A stretch of DNA of 64,000 bases from Streptomyces sp. CBMA123 (GCF_014596465.1 NZ_MECK01000002.1:26432-90431), one strand, 5' to 3'; counted from the stretch's first letter, positions 26,801 through 35,230 are shown. The notes: generated by a model not told the origin, from the letters alone. Numbers and translations are program-made.

Positions 26801-28284
26801 CCATCGGTCAGCTCCCTGCGGATGCGGGCGTTCATGAGGGACTGGGTCGCGCGGGCGTGGCGGTTGAGGTCGCGGCCGCCGCTGGCGACGGTGGACCACT
26901 GGCCGTCGGCGCCCTTGGCCATGTTGGCGATGGTGAAGTGCAGGTGGAAGTGGGGGTCGCCGAACGGGGCGCCGTCGACGGGCCGGGCGGCGCGGTGCAC
27001 CATCATCCAGCCGGAGAAGCCGCTGGTCTTCACGGTCTCTGACTCGACGCCGTCACCGTTGTGTCCGCGCATGCCGTAGGCGGTCCACCGTTCCAGAGCG
27101 CTGATGGACTCACGGCCGGCGGACGTGTAGATGGCTTCGACCTGGGCGGCCATCTCGTCGGGCGCGTAGGCGAGGAACGCGGACTTGGACTTCGGGAGGT
27201 CGAGAGTGACGTCGGCTCCACGGTTGCCGACCTGCACGCGTCCTTCGAGGAGGGCGGCCTTGATCTCCTCGGCGTCCCACACGTTCTCGGGCGCGATTCC
27301 TGCGGCCTTGGCCATGGCGACCGCTTCGCGAACGTCCATGGGCAGGTCACGGAGGCGTCGTTCGCCCTCGCGCGCGGCCTGGGCGTACCGGCGCTTCATG
27401 GACGCTGCGGTGAACAGGTCGGCGGGCCTCTGCCCGGTTTCGGTGGCACGGGCTTCGACGGCGCGCAGGAGTGCGCGGGCGTCGAGGCGCCCACCCGCCT
27501 CGGCGGCGACGGCCTTCTGCAGGGTGGCTTCGCCATACAGGGCGACGGCGTCGATGCCGACGGCGTCGGCGAGCTTGAGCAGGGTGGAGGCCGGGGCGCG
27601 GTGCGATTCGCCGAACCGCTGGAGCTGGTTCTCCATCCGGCGGAAGGCGTCCTTCTTCCGCTTGGAGTCCAGCAGGCTGGCGGGGCTGACGCTGCGTTCG
27701 GCGGCGGCGCGGCGGATGGCGCGGACCAGCGGGGCGGCGGGCAGCTTCGCGGCCGGGGCGATGGCGACCTTGGGTTCCACCAGGGTCTGGCCGGTGCGGG
27801 GGTCCTCGCCGTGCATGAGGCGTCGGGCCGCCTGGAACTGCTGGGGCGCGAGGATGTTGCCGGGCGTGATGCCGAACTCGGTGAGGCCGCCGCCGATCCA
27901 CACGAGGGGGCGTTCGCTGGCGTCGAGGTGGTAGTCCACCTGCCCATCGCCGACAGGTCGGGGAAGAGCCTGATCACCGTACAGGTCGCGGGCGTTGAGG
28001 CCGGCTGCGGCGGCGACTTCGACGGCGTCGAACCCGGTGAACCGCGCGTTCTTGGCGTTGCGCAGTTGGGTGCGGGCCCGGAAGAAAGTCTTCTTGGCCT
28101 CGGTGGGGCCGAGCAGAGCGGCGACGGTACTACCGGCTTCTGCTGCCTTGGCCTCGATCGCGGCGACGAGGGGGGCGGCGTCGACCAGGACGGTTTTCCC
28201 GCATCCGTGGCCGCCAGTGAGGCGGTACTCAACCTGCTCGTCGCTCGGGCCGATCATGGTCACCCACGCCATCGGCCCGCTCAC
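23821..28284 (-). CDS. MobF-family relaxase-helicase (TrwC/TraI type)
   Basis: A 1,487-residue conjugative relaxase. Candidate catalytic tyrosines lie in EQVEYRL (Tyr20) and GQVDYHL (Tyr118). The metal-binding histidines are in DPHFHLHFTIANM (about 444-455). A superfamily I helicase domain follows: Walker A GIAGSGKTT (from residue 752), Walker B VDVLVVDEAAMCD, GDPKQL and the C-terminal YAITGHKSQGLSV. The relaxase part is interrupted by three copies of a roughly 70-residue module (about 37-107, 184-255, 270-345). The GTG at 28284 is used; an ATG at 28272 is equally likely. It nicks oriT, stays covalently bound to the strand and unwinds the DNA. Confidence 0.92.
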   Translation of the reverse strand: MSGPMAWVTMIGPSDEQVEYRLTGGHGCGKTVLVDAAPLVAAIEAKAAEAGSTVAALLGPTEAKKTFFRARTQLRNAKNARFTGFDAVEVAAAAGLNARDLYGDQALPRPVGDGQVDYHLDASERPLVWIGGGLTEFGITPGNILAPQQFQAARRLMHGEDPRTGQTLVEPKVAIAPAAKLPAAPLVRAIRRAAAERSVSPASLLDSKRKKDAFRRMENQLQRFGESHRAPASTLLKLADAVGIDAVALYGEATLQKAVAAEAGGRLDARALLRAVEARATETGQRPADLFTAASMKRRYAQAAREGERRLRDLPMDVREAVAMAKAAGIAPENVWDAEEIKAALLEGRVQVGNRGADVTLDLPKSKSAFLAYAPDEMAAQVEAIYTSAGRESISALERWTAYGMRGHNGDGVESETVKTSGFSGWMMVHRAARPVDGAPFGDPHFHLHFTIANMAKGADGQWSTVASGGRDLNRHARATQSLMNARIRRELTDGFGITFRREERTGAWEIAAIPEATIRLFSKRDNQVRDLLTKLGIDYDSATTRERTAASAVSKAAKNGEAAGVEDDVLRAYWQAEGQAAGDDPDAIAASAMEQDRADQNPSLDKLCAQVFDPKTGLTSHAKEFTHAAAIAAVLDALPYGVADADEAEQLTNSVLRHAGYAVKLNPKGAQHFTHADRYTTADVVAAETLIISEATNRLNEHAAVVSHDTVAMTLSAVEAQHGGTFAFSGEQRAVLERLLTAGHGIDAVVGIAGSGKTTIMDSARQAWEANGLIIAGASTAAVAAANLKAEAGIGSRTLASWLTGIRNGGPGLTGVDVLVVDEAAMCDDRDIAELLAHAATTRTKVIGIGDPKQLHSPGIGGSFAAVHHIVGGLELTENFRQKDAIERRALALWRDDNRMEALRAFAGTGRVHALADKDATLAAMLTIWADKRAAHTDDHTAVQQLLMLASTNEIVEELNLGARALRKAAGALTGPEHLFALPGGGELALSIGDQVLLRANDYRSKRSRGENEDVLNGYRGIVRAVDEARRVLVEWREKTAEGHRDVAEWVDTDYIAQGGLGLGYAITGHKSQGLSVQEALVYGPGAQANALYTMMSRDKKETHLFLPLSVYETDADRARAGEALTDQEQLDRAVAGLIREVESGTEERMILTELPQSAIPAHVRDVVADLPTPRAPGTGNAHEAEDIEDTPKVEQRRASGSTKRSAAPFTAPDNGQTAARPYAHLSTQALRDAARKAATAARATKTAAEKAEVAADHAEQQAAAGVGPNTLALSRRLQDVDHRATTIREVRALSGVVAERTADLCGFEERLEGLQRQLTATGRFGRPVLRGDARRAVEADRDALLGGQEGAGRELEQLNNQLRELAETAGPADEFEAVMTEANMPEQEMTALLRRAQEKDNRGAKGLRAEAVIARTTANGAAHREAGLRGEIAGRSRPNAHRSHADELPGPARGRQPVSSYTNHAGAEAPHLHDVPEPPLAEPLS

Positions 28285-28650
28285 CCCCCGCGCTCATCCG
28301 GTCAGATCCGGTCTGTCCCGTCTCATTGATCATGTCACGAAGGCATGCTGTGACCTGGGTTCTGACAGGTCTGGCTGAGACTCGTCTCGTGGGTGATGTG
28401 CTGGGAGGCGGACTGCTGCTGGGGCGGCGTCGGCAGTCTCATCGATCGCGGTTGAAACCGGTCTCCTGAGCTGGGGTTCGTCAGCTTGGCTGAGACGCCG
28501 GAGAGGCGATTCTCGCTGGGCATGGCATTTTCCGGGGACTGGGTCAGCTTGAGTGGAACCCGGGGTTGGTCCTGAGTCCTTTTCGCGAGTCGAGGGGCGG
28601 GCTGCTCGTCCCTGGTGCCTGACGGGTTCCCAGCGTGGAATGCTGGGCCG
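28285..28650. other. Non-coding region: probable transposon end, possible oriT
   Basis: This gap of about 366 bases before the relaxase start has no credible gene. It holds GTCTCA/TGAGAC motifs at 28320, 28376, 28436 and 28491 that recur at the far side of the Tn7-like module. It also has an interrupted palindrome GTCAC...GTGAC (28334-28353) whose half GTCACGAAG recurs at 33966. These look like transposase-binding repeats. A relaxase nick site is also expected upstream of a relaxase gene, but none can be identified by eye. Confidence 0.45.
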
Positions 28651-29133
28651 ATGAGGTTGATCGGTAGCGACGGGTATGGTGTCGAGCTGGGCGTTGTGGG
28701 CTACCAGTTCCCCGATGCGGTTGACCCGCGCCAGCGGCAGAGCTGGCTGATCGTCGAAGGGTCCGCCCACTGTCCGCAGGGGACGTGGTCGTTCCGCTGG
28801 CAGGCATTGACCGCAGACGACGCCGTTGAGTTGGCGCGATGGCTCGGTCGGGCGGCGGCCCGCCCCTCCGGCTCCGAACACGATGGCAGCGGCCGACTGG
28901 ACTTCACCGAGCCCAACTTGGCCTTCACCTTCACCTGGACCGATCCGGGTCTGGTCGAACTGGGCGTCAGCCTGGACTTGGAGTTCTCGCCCCCCTGGCG
29001 ACGCCAGGCCCGCTCGGGTGAGCCGTTTGTGGTCACGTCCCGGCTGACGGCGGAGGCAGTGTTGGCGGCGGCAACGGCGTGGGCGGCCGAGATCACGCCC
29101 TATCCGCCTGCGGGTGACGCCAACCTGCAGTGA
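28651..29133 (+). CDS. Hypothetical protein (DUF6228/WapI-like), probable transposon cargo
   Basis: A 160-residue protein from the ATG at 28651. The pattern is beta-rich (YGVELGVVGYQFPDA, then FAFTFTWTDPGLVELGV) with a helix TADDAVELARWLGRAAARP in the middle. It resembles small Streptomyces proteins of the DUF6228/WapI-like group, some of which are proposed immunity proteins. The assignment is tentative. Its 3' end runs 41 bases into the convergent tniQ gene. It is the only cargo-type gene inside the putative transposon. Confidence 0.55.
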   Translation: MRLIGSDGYGVELGVVGYQFPDAVDPRQRQSWLIVEGSAHCPQGTWSFRWQALTADDAVELARWLGRAAARPSGSEHDGSGRLDFTEPNLAFTFTWTDPGLVELGVSLDLEFSPPWRRQARSGEPFVVTSRLTAEAVLAAATAWAAEITPYPPAGDANLQ

Positions 29134-29941
29134 GCCCGGGCGGCAGGTCCTGGACCGCGATAGCCAGACGCTGGGCGGCTTCGGCCCGCAGGCCGTGATG
29201 TCCGCGCCAGTGCGGTGAGGCGAACAGGCTGGTCAGGGTAGTGGTCTCGGGGTAGGTGGCGAGCTCGATGCGGTCTTCGTCGGGACGATGGGGATCTCCA
29301 TAGGGGTCCTCCGGCAAGGTGCCCAGGCGGCGGTTCCAGCGCTGGTGCAGTGGTGATGGGTCGGCCTCTCGGAACCACTGGGCTGTGATCTTGCGGGCGT
29401 GGAGGTAGTCCACGGTGATGAAGGGGTCCTTGCGGCGGCGGACGAGCCGTCGGTGCCGACGGTCGGCGGACGTGATCTCGGGGAGAGCGGACAGGTCGTG
29501 CTGGTCGCCGCCGAGGAGCCAGATCCGGTGCCGGTGGCAGACGCCTTCGTGGGGGTCGGTGCTGCGGACAACGAGTCCGTGGATGCCGCGGTGGGCCATG
29601 CAGAGCCGGCAGGCCGGGCGGCGCCGTGGTTCGGCCAATTCCTCAACAGCCAGGGGTGGTCGGCGCTGTCCGGGCTCCCGCACCGCGGCCAGCGCGGGCA
29701 TGGCGTGGAGTAGGGCCGGAATGCTTCTCCCGGTCAGGATCGCCAGTCGTGGCAGGGCTGCGGGGGTCCAGTAGCCGACGCGGTTGTCGTCGCGCCGGTG
29801 GCGGCGGTTGGGGCCGATCAGGAACGAGAGGTGGCCGATGGCAAGGTGGTTGGCGTCGGCGAGGCGGTTGAGGTAGGAGCCGATCGTCTCGCCGTGGACC
29901 GGCGGCAGTGAGAGGGGCAAGGTCCGCAGGTGGCTGGTCAT
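29093..29941 (-). CDS. tniQ: TniQ-family transposition protein
   Basis: A 282-residue protein with the TniQ pattern: an N-terminal LPLSLPPVHGETIGSYLNRLA, the helical block HLSFLIGPNRRHRR, and a zinc-finger region with CRLC (about residues 116-119) and GVCHRHRIWLL. TniQ/TnsD proteins recognise the target or connect target selectors to the TniB/TnsC ATPase. It overlaps tniB by 4 bases. Only one TniQ is present, and no Cas genes are near. Confidence 0.88.
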   Translation of the reverse strand: MTSHLRTLPLSLPPVHGETIGSYLNRLADANHLAIGHLSFLIGPNRRHRRDDNRVGYWTPAALPRLAILTGRSIPALLHAMPALAAVREPGQRRPPLAVEELAEPRRRPACRLCMAHRGIHGLVVRSTDPHEGVCHRHRIWLLGGDQHDLSALPEITSADRRHRRLVRRRKDPFITVDYLHARKITAQWFREADPSPLHQRWNRRLGTLPEDPYGDPHRPDEDRIELATYPETTTLTSLFASPHWRGHHGLRAEAAQRLAIAVQDLPPGLTAGWRHPQADRA

Positions 29942-30993
29942 GCGGTCCTTCGTGCCTCGCGGGTGCGGCGCTGGCGGGCGCGCGGGAGGTTCTGCTGTTC
30001 GGCGCTCTCGTCGAGGTCGACGGCCTCCAGGCCACTGCGGGTGATCTTCTCGGTGCCGTCCAGGATGGCGTCCAGCGCGGCTTCGCGGACCAGGTGGGAC
30101 AGGCTTCCGATCATGCCCGCGGTGCGGTCGTGCAGGTAGGGGGCGAGTCGCAGGAGGGTGCCCGGGCGGTGGGCGTGCAGCCGCAGCGCGTTCTCCAAGG
30201 TGGCGACCAGGGCCTGCCAGGCCGCCTGCTCCTGCGGGGTCTTGTGGCGGAAGGAGCTGGTGGGGATGAGGCTGTAGCGGCTGGCGATCTGGCCCCCGCG
30301 TCGCCCGGCGAACAGGCCGGTGCCCTCGATGTCGACGCCGGCCAGTACGAACGTGGCGGGGATGCGCTCGGACAGGTACTTGATCTGGTCCGACGCCTCG
30401 GCACCGATCCTGGAATGGATGTCGAGATTGTGTAGCTCGTCGATGAGGACAAGGCGGCAGGACAGCGTGCAGGCCAGGTCGCAGACCTTGTTGGTGACCT
30501 CGACCTGGCTGAACCGGGACGGCAGCGGGAGCCCGATGAACCGGGCGAACTCGATGGCGAGCATCTTGGGCGTGGCGGCCGGAGGGACGGTGACGTAGAG
30601 GACTGGCAGGGCCTGGGGCGAGAGGGTGCCGCGACGGCGGGTCAACTGCTCGTAGTTCTTGCCCAGCTGGGTGATGGCGGTGGTCTTGCCGGTGCCCGCT
30701 GGGCCGGAGACGATGAGCCCACGCCGGGCCGAATGCTGGTGCCTGTTGAGCAGGATGCGCTTGCGCCCGGTGGCGGCGACGTGGCGGATGGTCGGCGTCG
30801 AGACGATCACCAACTGGGCATGGTAGTCCTCCCGGGCTGTGTCGTAGTCCGCGCGCTCGGTCTCCGTCAGCCGCTGCAGGACGGCCGGCGGCAGCACGAG
30901 GGGAGGTGCGGGCACCTCGTTGACGAAGGCCGCCCAGCCCTCCTTCGTCGTCAGCGGGTAGTCGACCTCCTGCGGCTCCAGTGGCAGGGTCAT
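29938..30993 (-). CDS. tniB: TniB/TnsC-like transposition ATPase
   Basis: A 351-residue AAA ATPase. Walker A is GPAGTGKTT (residues 97-105) and Walker B RLVLIDELHNLD (about 175-186). TniB/TnsC forms filaments on target DNA and activates the transposase. It sits between and overlaps tniA and tniQ. Its length is normal for the family. Confidence 0.9.
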   Translation of the reverse strand: MTLPLEPQEVDYPLTTKEGWAAFVNEVPAPPLVLPPAVLQRLTETERADYDTAREDYHAQLVIVSTPTIRHVAATGRKRILLNRHQHSARRGLIVSGPAGTGKTTAITQLGKNYEQLTRRRGTLSPQALPVLYVTVPPAATPKMLAIEFARFIGLPLPSRFSQVEVTNKVCDLACTLSCRLVLIDELHNLDIHSRIGAEASDQIKYLSERIPATFVLAGVDIEGTGLFAGRRGGQIASRYSLIPTSSFRHKTPQEQAAWQALVATLENALRLHAHRPGTLLRLAPYLHDRTAGMIGSLSHLVREAALDAILDGTEKITRSGLEAVDLDESAEQQNLPRARQRRTREARRTA

Positions 30994-33029
30994 GTGCGGC
31001 TCCCGTCGGTGAAGGCGTCGAATACCCCGAACGGGACGACCTCGCCGAGGACCGCCTCCGGCCCCGGCTCGGTGCCGGGATCCGGCGGCGCTTCGATGCC
31101 CGGTCGGCTGGGCAGGGCGGTGGCCGCGCGAGTGCGGGCGGCGACCTTGCGGTCCGGACCGGTGGCGGCCCGGGTCAGCAGGTCCTCAACCACGGCCGCG
31201 ATGGCCCGCTCGTCGGTGTCGTCCGCGCCGCGGGTGGCCAGCAGCGAGCGGGCGTGGCGCCAGGTGAAGTCCGCGAACGGCGCGGAGACCGTGCCCAGCC
31301 GGGTCCACGGGACAGTGATCCATCCGCCTGCCCTGCTGTCGCGGACCCAGACGTGGGACAGGTCGTAGGGGTCGTAGTGGACTTCCCAAAGGTCGCCCTT
31401 GAGCGGGACGCCGGAGGGCTGGCGGCGATAGGGGCCCAACTCACGGCAGTCGTAGGTGCGGTAGTCCATCACGATCCCGTAGTCGTTGATCCTCCGCCAT
31501 TCCACCGGCAGCAGTTCGATGTAGTCATCGCCGGTCAGGCAGACCGGCAGGTGCCCGGCGCGGGTCACCAGCAGCGCGTAGACCTCGTTCGGCGACAGGG
31601 CCTTGTTCGGCAGGAACGGACTGCGCAGGCCGTCGTGGGGCCGGCTCTGCCAGCAGGCGATCAACCATTCCTCGAACAGCTCGGCCAACTCCCGTAGAGT
31701 CCAGACGGCTTCGACATCCTGGCCGCGCTGGGTGACGTTGGAGCCGACGTAGCCGGCGACGTGCTGGCAGAACAGGGTGTTGATCGAGGAGAACGTCCGC
31801 TCGACGATGCCCTTGTCGGTCGGGGTGGCCGGACGGGCCGGCTGGACCGAGATGCCCAGGGTGCGGCAGGCGGCGGTGAAGGTCTCGGAGACGAAGACCT
31901 TGCCGTGGTCGATCACGATGGTGTCCGGGACGATGACCGGCTTGGCGGCGGCGTACTCCAGGCGGGCGTCGATGCTCATCAGCCGTGCGTGCGGGATCAG
32001 CGACGCGGACATCCGCAATGCCTCCGCCCACCCGGGCCGCATCGGCTCCGGGACCAGGGTCCGCGCCAGCAGCAGGGCAGCGTCGACCGCCTTGGTCCCG
32101 GCCGGACGCAGGACCGCCGCGCAGATGGTCCGCGAGGCGACATCGACCGCGATACTCAGTTCAACCCGCCCGGTCACCCCGTCGTCCAGCACCGCCAGAA
32201 CGTCCAGCGGGGTCGTGTCGATCTGGACGACCTCCCCTGGCCGGACGGCCATCGTCGGAGTGAACGGCTCCTGCGGACGCCGGCCCTGGGACCGGCGAGT
32301 GGTCGCCGCCCCGAACGAGTGCTTGCCTTCGTCGAGTTCCTTGATCAGGCGGTAGAACGTCGCCCGCGACGGGATCGCGACCACCCCCTGGCCATAGCGC
32401 TCGGCAACGAGCCGCTCGGCCTGGCGCATCACCCGGCTGCGAGTGCCCGTCGACAGGTTCTCCTGCGCGGCCAGCACCTCGACCACGACGGCGACCAGGC
32501 GTTCGTCGGCATTTCCTCCGGGCTGCTGGGAACCGCGCATGACCCGGCGGTCCACCAGCCCCCAGACCCCCTGCTCACGCCATAGACTCCGCAACCGGAC
32601 CAGCGTCCGGTCCGAGACCGGTGTGCCCGACACCGTGAGCTCTTGGGCTTTTGCGACCATGCGCTCGCCGAGCTTGCGCCACTTCGGGTCGTACTCCGGG
32701 CGCGGACTGGACCCCGCTGGCGCGTTCGGCAGCAGACCGGTCTCCACCTCGATGAGGTGCCGCTCGAAGAACTTCGCCCGCCGCAGAGCAGGCTCAGGAA
32801 CGGTGTCCAGCAGTCCGAACGGCGGCAGCCCCGGTGCCCCTGGCTGGGAGTCCAGCAACGCGAACCCCTCCGAGGCCATCAGATGGGAGAACAGGACCAG
32901 GCTCGCGGCCCCGTGATCGTCGACGAGGCGGACCAAGGTCCCCGCCAGCCCGACGACGGAGTGGACCCTGTCCCCGAACCGCACCCGGTCCCCGACACCC
33001 AGCACCCCGCGCGGCAGCAGCCCACTCAT
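30990..33029 (-). CDS. tniA: TniA/TnsB-like DDE transposase
   Basis: A 679-residue transposase with N-terminal helix-turn-helix DNA-binding domains, then an RNase H-like catalytic core. The presumed DDE residues are in VVQIDTTPLDV, IVIDHGKVFVSE and KGIVERTFSS. A Mu-type C-terminal beta-barrel follows (WRRINDYGIVMDYRTYDCRE). It catalyses 3'-end joining. It overlaps tnsA upstream and tniB downstream by 4 bases each. Confidence 0.9.
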   Translation of the reverse strand: MSGLLPRGVLGVGDRVRFGDRVHSVVGLAGTLVRLVDDHGAASLVLFSHLMASEGFALLDSQPGAPGLPPFGLLDTVPEPALRRAKFFERHLIEVETGLLPNAPAGSSPRPEYDPKWRKLGERMVAKAQELTVSGTPVSDRTLVRLRSLWREQGVWGLVDRRVMRGSQQPGGNADERLVAVVVEVLAAQENLSTGTRSRVMRQAERLVAERYGQGVVAIPSRATFYRLIKELDEGKHSFGAATTRRSQGRRPQEPFTPTMAVRPGEVVQIDTTPLDVLAVLDDGVTGRVELSIAVDVASRTICAAVLRPAGTKAVDAALLLARTLVPEPMRPGWAEALRMSASLIPHARLMSIDARLEYAAAKPVIVPDTIVIDHGKVFVSETFTAACRTLGISVQPARPATPTDKGIVERTFSSINTLFCQHVAGYVGSNVTQRGQDVEAVWTLRELAELFEEWLIACWQSRPHDGLRSPFLPNKALSPNEVYALLVTRAGHLPVCLTGDDYIELLPVEWRRINDYGIVMDYRTYDCRELGPYRRQPSGVPLKGDLWEVHYDPYDLSHVWVRDSRAGGWITVPWTRLGTVSAPFADFTWRHARSLLATRGADDTDERAIAAVVEDLLTRAATGPDRKVAARTRAATALPSRPGIEAPPDPGTEPGPEAVLGEVVPFGVFDAFTDGSRT

Positions 33030-33784
33030 CGCTCGTACCTCCGCTCGACCAACGTCAGATCACCCAGCGGACGCGACAGATCCGCCCCCAGCACCCCGGA
33101 CCACAGCAAGTGGAACACCACCGGCAGCACCTCGATCGGATCCCCGACCATCGCGGCCTGTGCCACCAAAGGCGCCGGAACCGCGAACGCCGCCCGCACT
33201 GCGGCGACCGCCCCGGCCGCCGCCGCGTGGCGTGGATGCCGGTAGCCGGCCAGCCAGCGCAGATTCGCCGCCCGGACCGGATCAAGTGCCCCGACAAGGC
33301 GATAGGCCCAGCCCACCGACTCACACACCTGCCGCGTCACCGAGAACGCCACCGCGGAGCGATCGTCGACCCGGTCGACCGGACGGCAGTCGATCACCAG
33401 CCCCGTCCCATCGACGGCTCGCGCGAAGTAGTCCGGTGCGTGCGACCGTCCCCGCCGTGTCGTCTCATCGCGCCAGCACAGCCAGAACGGCTGCGAAGCG
33501 AACCCGGTCACCTGCGGGTCGAAGTCGAGCAGCATCGCGTGGTCCCGTTCCAGCCACGACTCGAACCCCACATGACGGCCCGTCGTCGCCGACCAGTACA
33601 ACCCCGGGAAGTGGCGCTGCCCTCGGTACGACGGAAAGTCGCGCACCGGTGGAACGTCCTCAAACGGGATCCCCACCGCATCCCTCAACGGCCGCCGGAC
33701 CTCGGCCCCGCCCTCCACCCAGGCCACATCGAAGCCCGCCACCTCCAGCAGGGCCTCATCGGAAAGCGCACGCGTCCTGTCCAT
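33026..33784 (-). CDS. TnsA-like transposase endonuclease subunit
   Basis: A 252-residue protein. The central motif HVGFESWLERDHAMLLDFDP and HAPDYFARAVDGTGLVIDCR follow the E...D...(Q/K) layout of restriction-like TnsA nucleases, with Arg in the third position (VIDCRP). In Tn7-like elements TnsA cuts the 5' ends, giving cut-and-paste transposition. Its ATG at 33784 marks the upstream end of the operon. The TGAGAC repeats start 23 bases beyond it. Confidence 0.82.
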   Translation of the reverse strand: MDRTRALSDEALLEVAGFDVAWVEGGAEVRRPLRDAVGIPFEDVPPVRDFPSYRGQRHFPGLYWSATTGRHVGFESWLERDHAMLLDFDPQVTGFASQPFWLCWRDETTRRGRSHAPDYFARAVDGTGLVIDCRPVDRVDDRSAVAFSVTRQVCESVGWAYRLVGALDPVRAANLRWLAGYRHPRHAAAAGAVAAVRAAFAVPAPLVAQAAMVGDPIEVLPVVFHLLWSGVLGADLSRPLGDLTLVERRYER

Positions 33785-34288
33785 GGAACGACCATCACGG
33801 GTCCGGTGAGACCTGCCAGGTCAGATGAGACTCAATCCACCCTGAAAGGTGAAAACCGGGCATAGTCGGCCACGCGCGCCGCGAATCGGCCGCCTACCAC
33901 CTGAGACACGTGAGACACCACAAGGTCCAGTGAGACCGGACACGGTCGTCTTTGCTGATTGTATCGTCACGAAGTGACGATACCTTGGTCCTTAAAATTC
34001 AAGATCATGATCAGCTAGGGGTGCCTTCGGGCACTCCGGGCGGGTTGGTTGCTGCTACGGATCGGGCTCGATCGGGCCTGGCGTGCTGTTGGACTGTTAC
34101 CTCGGGAGCGGGTCCGGGGGCTGGGGCTTCGTGCTCGGTGAGGTGATGGAGCCGGAGGTGGCTCCGGGTCCTGCGGGCGTGGGTGGACTTCGCGGGTTCG
34201 GGCTCGGTGGGCAGCTGCTGGTGGCCGGGGCAGGCGGCTCCGCGGGGCGGGCCGGGCTCACGGGTCGGCTGCTGCCGGGAGATACAGG
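33785..34288. other. Transposon end region with TGAGAC array and palindrome
   Basis: This stretch has no gene. TGAGAC occurs five times on the plus strand (33807, 33826, 33902, 33911, 33931), consistent with clustered transposase sites. At 33961-33983 GTATCGTCAC and GTGACGATAC form a perfect 10-bp palindrome around GAA. The rest (about 33990-34288) is GC-rich and shows nothing I can support as coding. Confidence 0.55.
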
Positions 34289-34325
34289 AAGGTCCCCCGC
34301 TCCAGTGGCTGGAGCGGGGGACCTT
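34289..34325. terminator. Strong hairpin terminator for the leftward operon
   Basis: A perfect 17-bp stem (aaggtcccccgctccag with its complement) closes a 3-base loop, 34 bases beyond the stop of the zinc-ribbon gene. It ends in T/A-containing sequence on both sides, so it probably terminates the accessory operon read from the right. Confidence 0.75.
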
Positions 34326-34358
34326 CTGGTACCACCGGGTGGCCTTGGGGCGGCTGAA

Positions 34359-34532
34359 CTAGGTCAGCGGCCATTCGCCGGGCGGTACGGGCGCCTGGCC
34401 GTGGGCGTCGCGGACGGCTTCATCCGTCCCGCACATGGTGCAGATCAGGACTTCCCGGTCGGTGGTCACCCGGGAACGGGCGGGCCGCTCACCGAGTGGG
34501 CCGCCGCAGCGCGGGCAGCGGGTGTCGGGCAA
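34359..34532 (-). CDS. Small zinc-ribbon protein
   Basis: A 57-residue protein too short for routine ORF cut-offs. It reads LPDTRCPRCGGPLGERPAR, then TDREVLICTMCGTDEAVRD, with two CxxC pairs forming a zinc ribbon. Near-identical small proteins recur in actinobacterial phages and plasmids. The start is a TTG 4 bases after the stop of the upstream gene, so re-initiation is likely. It is the last gene of the leftward operon. Confidence 0.68.
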   Translation of the reverse strand: MPDTRCPRCGGPLGERPARSRVTTDREVLICTMCGTDEAVRDAHGQAPVPPGEWPLT

Positions 34533-34535
34533 CGG

Positions 34536-35192
34536 TCAGTCCTCCTCGGGGTGCTCGCGGGCCGACTTGAGGATGTTGTTCCAGGTCGGGCGGGAGTAGG
34601 TCTTCTCCGTCTGCTCCAAGAGCTGGGGGATCAGCTCGGCGTTCGTGGCCTGCGGGTTGGCGGCGATGGCCTGCCGGGCGAGGGTGAGCCGTTCGTCCCC
34701 CTGGTAGGGGTAGGCGACGCGGGCGCGGGGGCCGGAGGGGCGACCGCCGGCGTGGCCCTTGCCCTTGCGGTCGGCGAGGTACTGCCACAGCCGCCAGCGC
34801 TTCCACTTCGGGCGCCGGCGGGTCGGCAGTTCGTCCCAGTCGTCGGGCTCGGGCCAGCCCTCCGGCGGGTTCTTGATGTAGTGGGAGATGGTTTCGGAGC
34901 CAGCGAACCCGCAGACCTTCGCCGCTTCGGCCGGGCCCACCATGTCCTCCGGGTCGCCGTCGAGCTTCGGCGGGTTCGTGGTGTTCGCGGCGGCCCGCTG
35001 GCGCTGGAGCTCGTGGTGCCACGTGGCCCACTCGTCGCCGTCCCAGTGCATGACGCCGTCGATGATCTCGGCGGGCGGGTGCCCGTTGTTCTCTCGGTCG
35101 GTCCAGAGGTTCTGGAGTGTGGGTTCGCTGAGTTTGTGGACCTTGCGCAGGTCTGCGCGTGAGTAGAGCGTGCGGCCGGTTTTGGCGGGCAC
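34536..35192 (-). CDS. Putative DNA-binding accessory protein
   Basis: About 218 residues from a GTG at 35192 with AGGAGG 5 bases upstream. A longer GTG start at 35234, overlapping the preceding gene, is possible. Two regions look like helix-turn-helix modules: LYSRADLRKVHKLSEPTLQN near the N-terminus, and VGPAEAAKVCGFAGSETISH in the centre, the latter like an excisionase-type winged helix with WPEPD. A third lies near the C-terminus (ATNAELIPQLLEQTEKTYS). It probably binds DNA. The target is unknown. Confidence 0.62.
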   Translation of the reverse strand: MPAKTGRTLYSRADLRKVHKLSEPTLQNLWTDRENNGHPPAEIIDGVMHWDGDEWATWHHELQRQRAAANTTNPPKLDGDPEDMVGPAEAAKVCGFAGSETISHYIKNPPEGWPEPDDWDELPTRRRPKWKRWRLWQYLADRKGKGHAGGRPSGPRARVAYPYQGDERLTLARQAIAANPQATNAELIPQLLEQTEKTYSRPTWNNILKSAREHPEED

Positions 35193-35230
35193 GGTCGCCT
35201 CCTGTTCGTGGTCGTGGCTGCTCGGTGGGG

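Larger units (their letters stand above)
28320..33983. mobile_element. Tn7-like transposon (TnsA-like, TniA, TniB, TniQ)
   Basis: Four overlapping leftward genes encode a TnsA-like endonuclease, a Mu/TniA-type DDE transposase, a TniB ATPase and a TniQ target-selection protein. That is the core set of Tn7/Tn5053-like elements. Five TGAGAC motifs cluster at 33807-33936 beyond tnsA, and related motifs in mixed orientation lie at 28320-28496. This fits transposase-binding end arrays. The exact ends and the target duplication were not identified, so the limits are approximate. The element splits the ICE between relaxase and accessory region. Confidence 0.7.

Noticed and set aside
24607..27042. Long plus-strand frames opposite the relaxase gene
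   Set aside because: GC-driven antisense frames. The minus strand carries clear relaxase and helicase motifs throughout.
28285..34358. CRISPR-associated transposon
   Set aside because: A Tn7-like core with TniQ prompted a search for Cas genes and repeat-spacer arrays. None are present in the window.
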